32,049 nucleotides of DNA from DASSCW01 sp036556325. GTDB lineage: Bacteria > Chloroflexota > Limnocylindria > QHBO01. The notes below the pieces were generated by a model. The model made no database searches. It saw only the letters and a list, made by a program, of their open reading frames with translations, and was not told the DNA's origin. Shown here in pieces: positions 29,678-32,049 of this stretch. The DNA lies in NCBI GenBank assembly GCA_036556325.1, contig DATBJR010000068.1, positions 1 through 32,049 on the forward strand. Reading direction: 5' to 3'. Made by a program: the position numbers and the translations under genes. Numbering within the stretch: position 1 is the stretch's first letter; the number at the start of each line of letters is the position of its first letter.

Positions 29678-31645
29678 TCACGGTTGCAGGGGGATTTCGA
29701 AATGTCCGTGCAGGAAGGTGCCATCCGGCGCGGCGCCGGCGACATCCGCCACAAGGGGCCCTTCATTGACCCGCAGATCGAGCACGAAGTGCCCCGGCTC
29801 GAGCTGGCGCGGCACCTCGATCGCGCCTTCGACACCGGCCGCCGTGACCAGCACGTTCGCCGTCTGCACCGGTAGCTCATTTGCGGAGGCGTCGAAGAAG
29901 GTGGCGTGCAACTCGTTGGCGCCGGCTCGCCCTGGATCGAGATACACCTGCAGGCTCGTACCTCGTGGCAGGTGAGCAGTGAAGATCGTTGGCGCCCCGG
30001 GGATGGCATTCGTGTCCACCACCTGGTCAGCCAAGCTGGTCGCAATCGCCAGCGGGATCTCCACCGCGCCACTGGTTTCAGAGATGACGGCGGTGATGTT
30101 CCAGATGTCATCGAGCGAGAGGTTCCCGCCCGATGCCGAAAACTCTCCCGGCCCGGTGCCCTTGAGTTCGAGGCGAGATCGGCCAACCCCGGAGGCCGAG
30201 GCTGGATCGAAGCGGAGGGTCACGCCACGCACGCTGACGGGGTCTCCGGTGTCATAGTCGGTGACCGCAACGGCGAACTGATTCAGGCCCGGCGTTCCGG
30301 GCGTGACCGTCAGCGAAGCCCGGATTGTCGTGCCGAAATCGGCTCCGACCACGCTCAACGTCGACTTGGGCTGGGGCTCGCTCGCGGCACGCGAGGACGG
30401 CGGCGCCAGGTTGACAAGCAGGCCGGTTGCCAGCAGGACCATGGCGCCAGCCGAGAGCTCGACGCGTCCAACGAGCCGTAGAGGCCGAAGGGTGCGGACC
30501 GCCGCCGGCACGCTGACGAAATGGTTGAAGGCGCCCAGGCCGGCAAGACCAAGCAGCCCCAGACTCTTGACGAGCACGAGGCGGCCGAAATCGGTCCCAA
30601 GCAGGGCGTCGACGGTTTGAACCTCGCCGAGCGCACGCAGGAAGCCGGTGATCGCGGTGGCCCCCAGCGCAAACCCTGCCCAGCGCGAGAAACGCCGCAC
30701 GGCATGCTCCTTGGCCGCGTCCGTCGTTCCAGTCACGCTCAGCAGCAATGCGGCCAGGCCGCCCATCCAGAGTCCGGAAGCCATTATGTGCGTCCACTGC
30801 AGCCCGATATCCACGAGCGGTTGGTCTCCGGCCGCAGCGTGCCCGTTGAGGACGTCGACGAGCATTGACGCGGCTGCGGCCGCGCCGATGGTGGCGAAGA
30901 TCCACCGCCGCTGGAGGGGTTGGCGAACCGCGACGAGCACCGCGGCCCCCGTCACGGCGATGGACAGTCCCCGGGCTACCACGCCGATACCCAACGAGCT
31001 GCCGAGCATGTTCCCCAGCCCGGTCCCCGCATCGACGACCTGGAAGGCTACGACGCCGACGGTCCCGATTCCGAACAGCGCCCAGGAGACCGCGCCCAGC
31101 CGAATCAGCACTCGTGGCGGTCGGGGATGGACGGCGAAGCCCACGAACGCCGCGCCAAGCATGCCGAACAGGCCGAGGTACATCAGGAACCTGGACAAGG
31201 TGTCCCCCACCGAGCCGTTGGGGCTCGTGGTGCCCCCGGTGGTTTGGGTTGTGTCCGTCGACGGCGAAACGCCGACCCCGAACGCGAACGAACCGGCGGT
31301 AGTGTGGCCGTCAACCTTCGAAACGGTGCGCCAGGCAACGGTGTAGACGCCGCTTGGCAACGTCCCCAACGGGACCTGGAGCTGCTCCGGGTGGCCCGCC
31401 ACGCCTACGGCAGGACCTGCCGCCACATCCTGGCCGCTGGTGTCGAGGACCTTGACCGTCGACAGACTCGGATCAGGGGCCTCACCGAACACCAGCGTCA
31501 CCGCAGGCGGGGCCGCCGCCACGGTGCTCCCGGCCGCCGGGTTCGAGGACTGCAGCAGCGAATGGGCCGTGACTGCTCGGGGGAGGGCCAGTCCTCCCCC
31601 GAGCAGGATCGCCAAGGCGCCTGCCGCCATGGTGATCCGGTGCAT
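29678..31645 (-). CDS. CopC-CopD fusion copper transport protein (YcnJ-like) with extra C-terminal ectodomain
   Basis: The 655-residue protein begins with a signal peptide cleaved at TA-H28. The mature His28, with Asp112 and His114 in VDGHTTAG, recreates the CopC copper(II) site (N-terminal His plus D-x-H). A Thr/Ser linker leads to a CopD membrane domain of about 8 helices (about 155-410), including GLQWTHIMASGLWMGGLAALLL, typical of copper-importing CopD, and LGAFNHFVSVPAAVR. Residues about 425-655 form an exterior beta-rich YtkA-like domain with an ending HGHFEIPLQP. It probably takes copper outside and moves it inward, perhaps for oxidase assembly. It heads the visible operon, behind the partial gene. 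Confidence 0.92.
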   Translation of the reverse strand: MHRITMAAGALAILLGGGLALPRAVTAHSLLQSSNPAAGSTVAAAPPAVTLVFGEAPDPSLSTVKVLDTSGQDVAAGPAVGVAGHPEQLQVPLGTLPSGVYTVAWRTVSKVDGHTTAGSFAFGVGVSPSTDTTQTTGGTTSPNGSVGDTLSRFLMYLGLFGMLGAAFVGFAVHPRPPRVLIRLGAVSWALFGIGTVGVVAFQVVDAGTGLGNMLGSSLGIGVVARGLSIAVTGAAVLVAVRQPLQRRWIFATIGAAAAASMLVDVLNGHAAAGDQPLVDIGLQWTHIMASGLWMGGLAALLLSVTGTTDAAKEHAVRRFSRWAGFALGATAITGFLRALGEVQTVDALLGTDFGRLVLVKSLGLLGLAGLGAFNHFVSVPAAVRTLRPLRLVGRVELSAGAMVLLATGLLVNLAPPSSRAASEPQPKSTLSVVGADFGTTIRASLTVTPGTPGLNQFAVAVTDYDTGDPVSVRGVTLRFDPASASGVGRSRLELKGTGPGEFSASGGNLSLDDIWNITAVISETSGAVEIPLAIATSLADQVVDTNAIPGAPTIFTAHLPRGTSLQVYLDPGRAGANELHATFFDASANELPVQTANVLVTAAGVEGAIEVPRQLEPGHFVLDLRVNEGPLVADVAGAAPDGTFLHGHFEIPLQP

Positions 31646-31650
31646 GGCCG

Positions 31651-32049
31651 TCAGGCCTGCGCGCGTCGAGTCGCTCGCAGCGCCATCGCGGCGGCCACGA
31701 TCCCAACGATGAGGCCGGCCAGGCCAATTCCGCCGCCGATCAGCAGCGCGCGATCGGCCGCCTTGCGGGCGTCCTCCGCCGCGGACGTTGCGGCATCGAG
31801 CGCTGCCCGCGACGGGCTGGCATTCTGCAGATCCGAGATGCGTGAATCCACCTGGTCAAGATGCGTGACGATCTCCGTCAGGGTCGGGAGCTTCGCCGGG
31901 AATTGGATATCGGCGGTGCCCTCGACGACGTTGAAGGTCTCATCCCCTGACGTGACGGTCACGTCGATCGGCCTGTCATGGATCTTCCCAGTGACGTGGA
32001 AGGTGTAGTCCCCGGGGGCGGTGGGAACGATCGCCGCGTCGTACTCCCC
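31651..32049 (-). CDS. Tail-anchored exterior protein of the copper operon (5' end outside window)
   Basis: The frame stays open to the window edge and gives at least 132 residues; the real start lies beyond 32049. The visible part starts in a beta-rich exterior region (GDYTFHVTGKIHDRPIDVTV, then SGDETFNVVEGTADIQFPAKLP). A helical or coiled-coil stretch follows (LTEIVTHLDQVDSRISDLQNAS, SAAEDARKAADRA) and it ends in one membrane helix (LLIGGGIGLAGLIVGIVAAAMAL) with a short RATRRAQA cytosolic tail. Proteins of this layout often precede copC-copD genes in GC-rich bacteria. It ends 5 bases before the CopC-CopD start. A YcnI-type (DUF1775) identity is possible but unproven. Confidence 0.8.
   Translation of the reverse strand, partial: GEYDAAIVPTAPGDYTFHVTGKIHDRPIDVTVTSGDETFNVVEGTADIQFPAKLPTLTEIVTHLDQVDSRISDLQNASPSRAALDAATSAAEDARKAADRALLIGGGIGLAGLIVGIVAAAMALRATRRAQA

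Overview
This is a GC-rich bacterial chromosome segment, dense with genes. It holds about 40 protein genes, most in short operons joined by ATGA or TGATG overlaps, and three single tRNA genes that each encode their own CCA end. No rRNA, insertion sequence, integrase, phage gene or CRISPR array is visible. The mix of genes, the many GTG starts, and several starts with a TANNNT box 6-8 bases upstream and no Shine-Dalgarno sequence (leaderless-looking) fit Chloroflexota (for example Limnocylindria-like lineages) or, second, Actinobacteriota. That placement is inference; no marker gene here settles it.

Layout. 1-1.8 kb: end of a sulfonate/nitrate-type ABC transporter operon and a cysteine-free Rrf2 regulator. 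1.86-2.7 kb: tRNA-Gly and two small conserved proteins. 2.8-5.9 kb: an ornithine-cyclodeaminase-like reductase, a PLP threonine-dehydratase-like enzyme and a kelch lipoprotein in one operon. 5.9-7.5 kb (minus): an acidic His-rich secreted protein, an ECF sigma factor and its probable membrane anti-sigma. 7.5-10.8 kb: OsmC, then a GNAT acetyltransferase and two GalT-like proteins. 10.8-13.0 kb: a second ECF sigma factor with a zinc-finger anti-sigma that carries a large propeller-like sensor. 13.0-19.3 kb: the pyrimidine cluster pyrR, pyrB, pyrC and pyrE, with a cyclase-homology/receiver protein opposite and four unknown small genes between pyrC and pyrE. 19.3-23.0 kb (minus): a heme-copper-oxidase-subunit-I-like protein, a monoheme cytochrome c, NAD(P)H-hydrate epimerase and a methyltransferase. 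23.1-26.8 kb: initiator tRNA with a terminator, an alpha/beta hydrolase, a GerW-family protein, a saccharopine-dehydrogenase-like enzyme, proline dehydrogenase and tRNA-Lys. 26.9-32.0 kb (minus): an orphan amino-acid-type binding lipoprotein and a CopC-CopD copper operon that runs off the window.

The most notable observations are these. (1) The oxidase subunit-I homologue lacks every canonical heme and copper histidine, although it is encoded just upstream of an intact cytochrome c. (2) The two tandem GalT-like proteins have complementary active-site losses: one keeps the HxHxQ motif, the other keeps the CxxC and C-terminal HxH metal sites. (3) The short pyrB leader contains a hairpin matching the PyrR-binding consensus directly before the ribosome-binding site, which predicts translational control by the PyrR encoded nearby. 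(4) An unknown protein inside the pyr cluster consists of two diverged copies of one domain.
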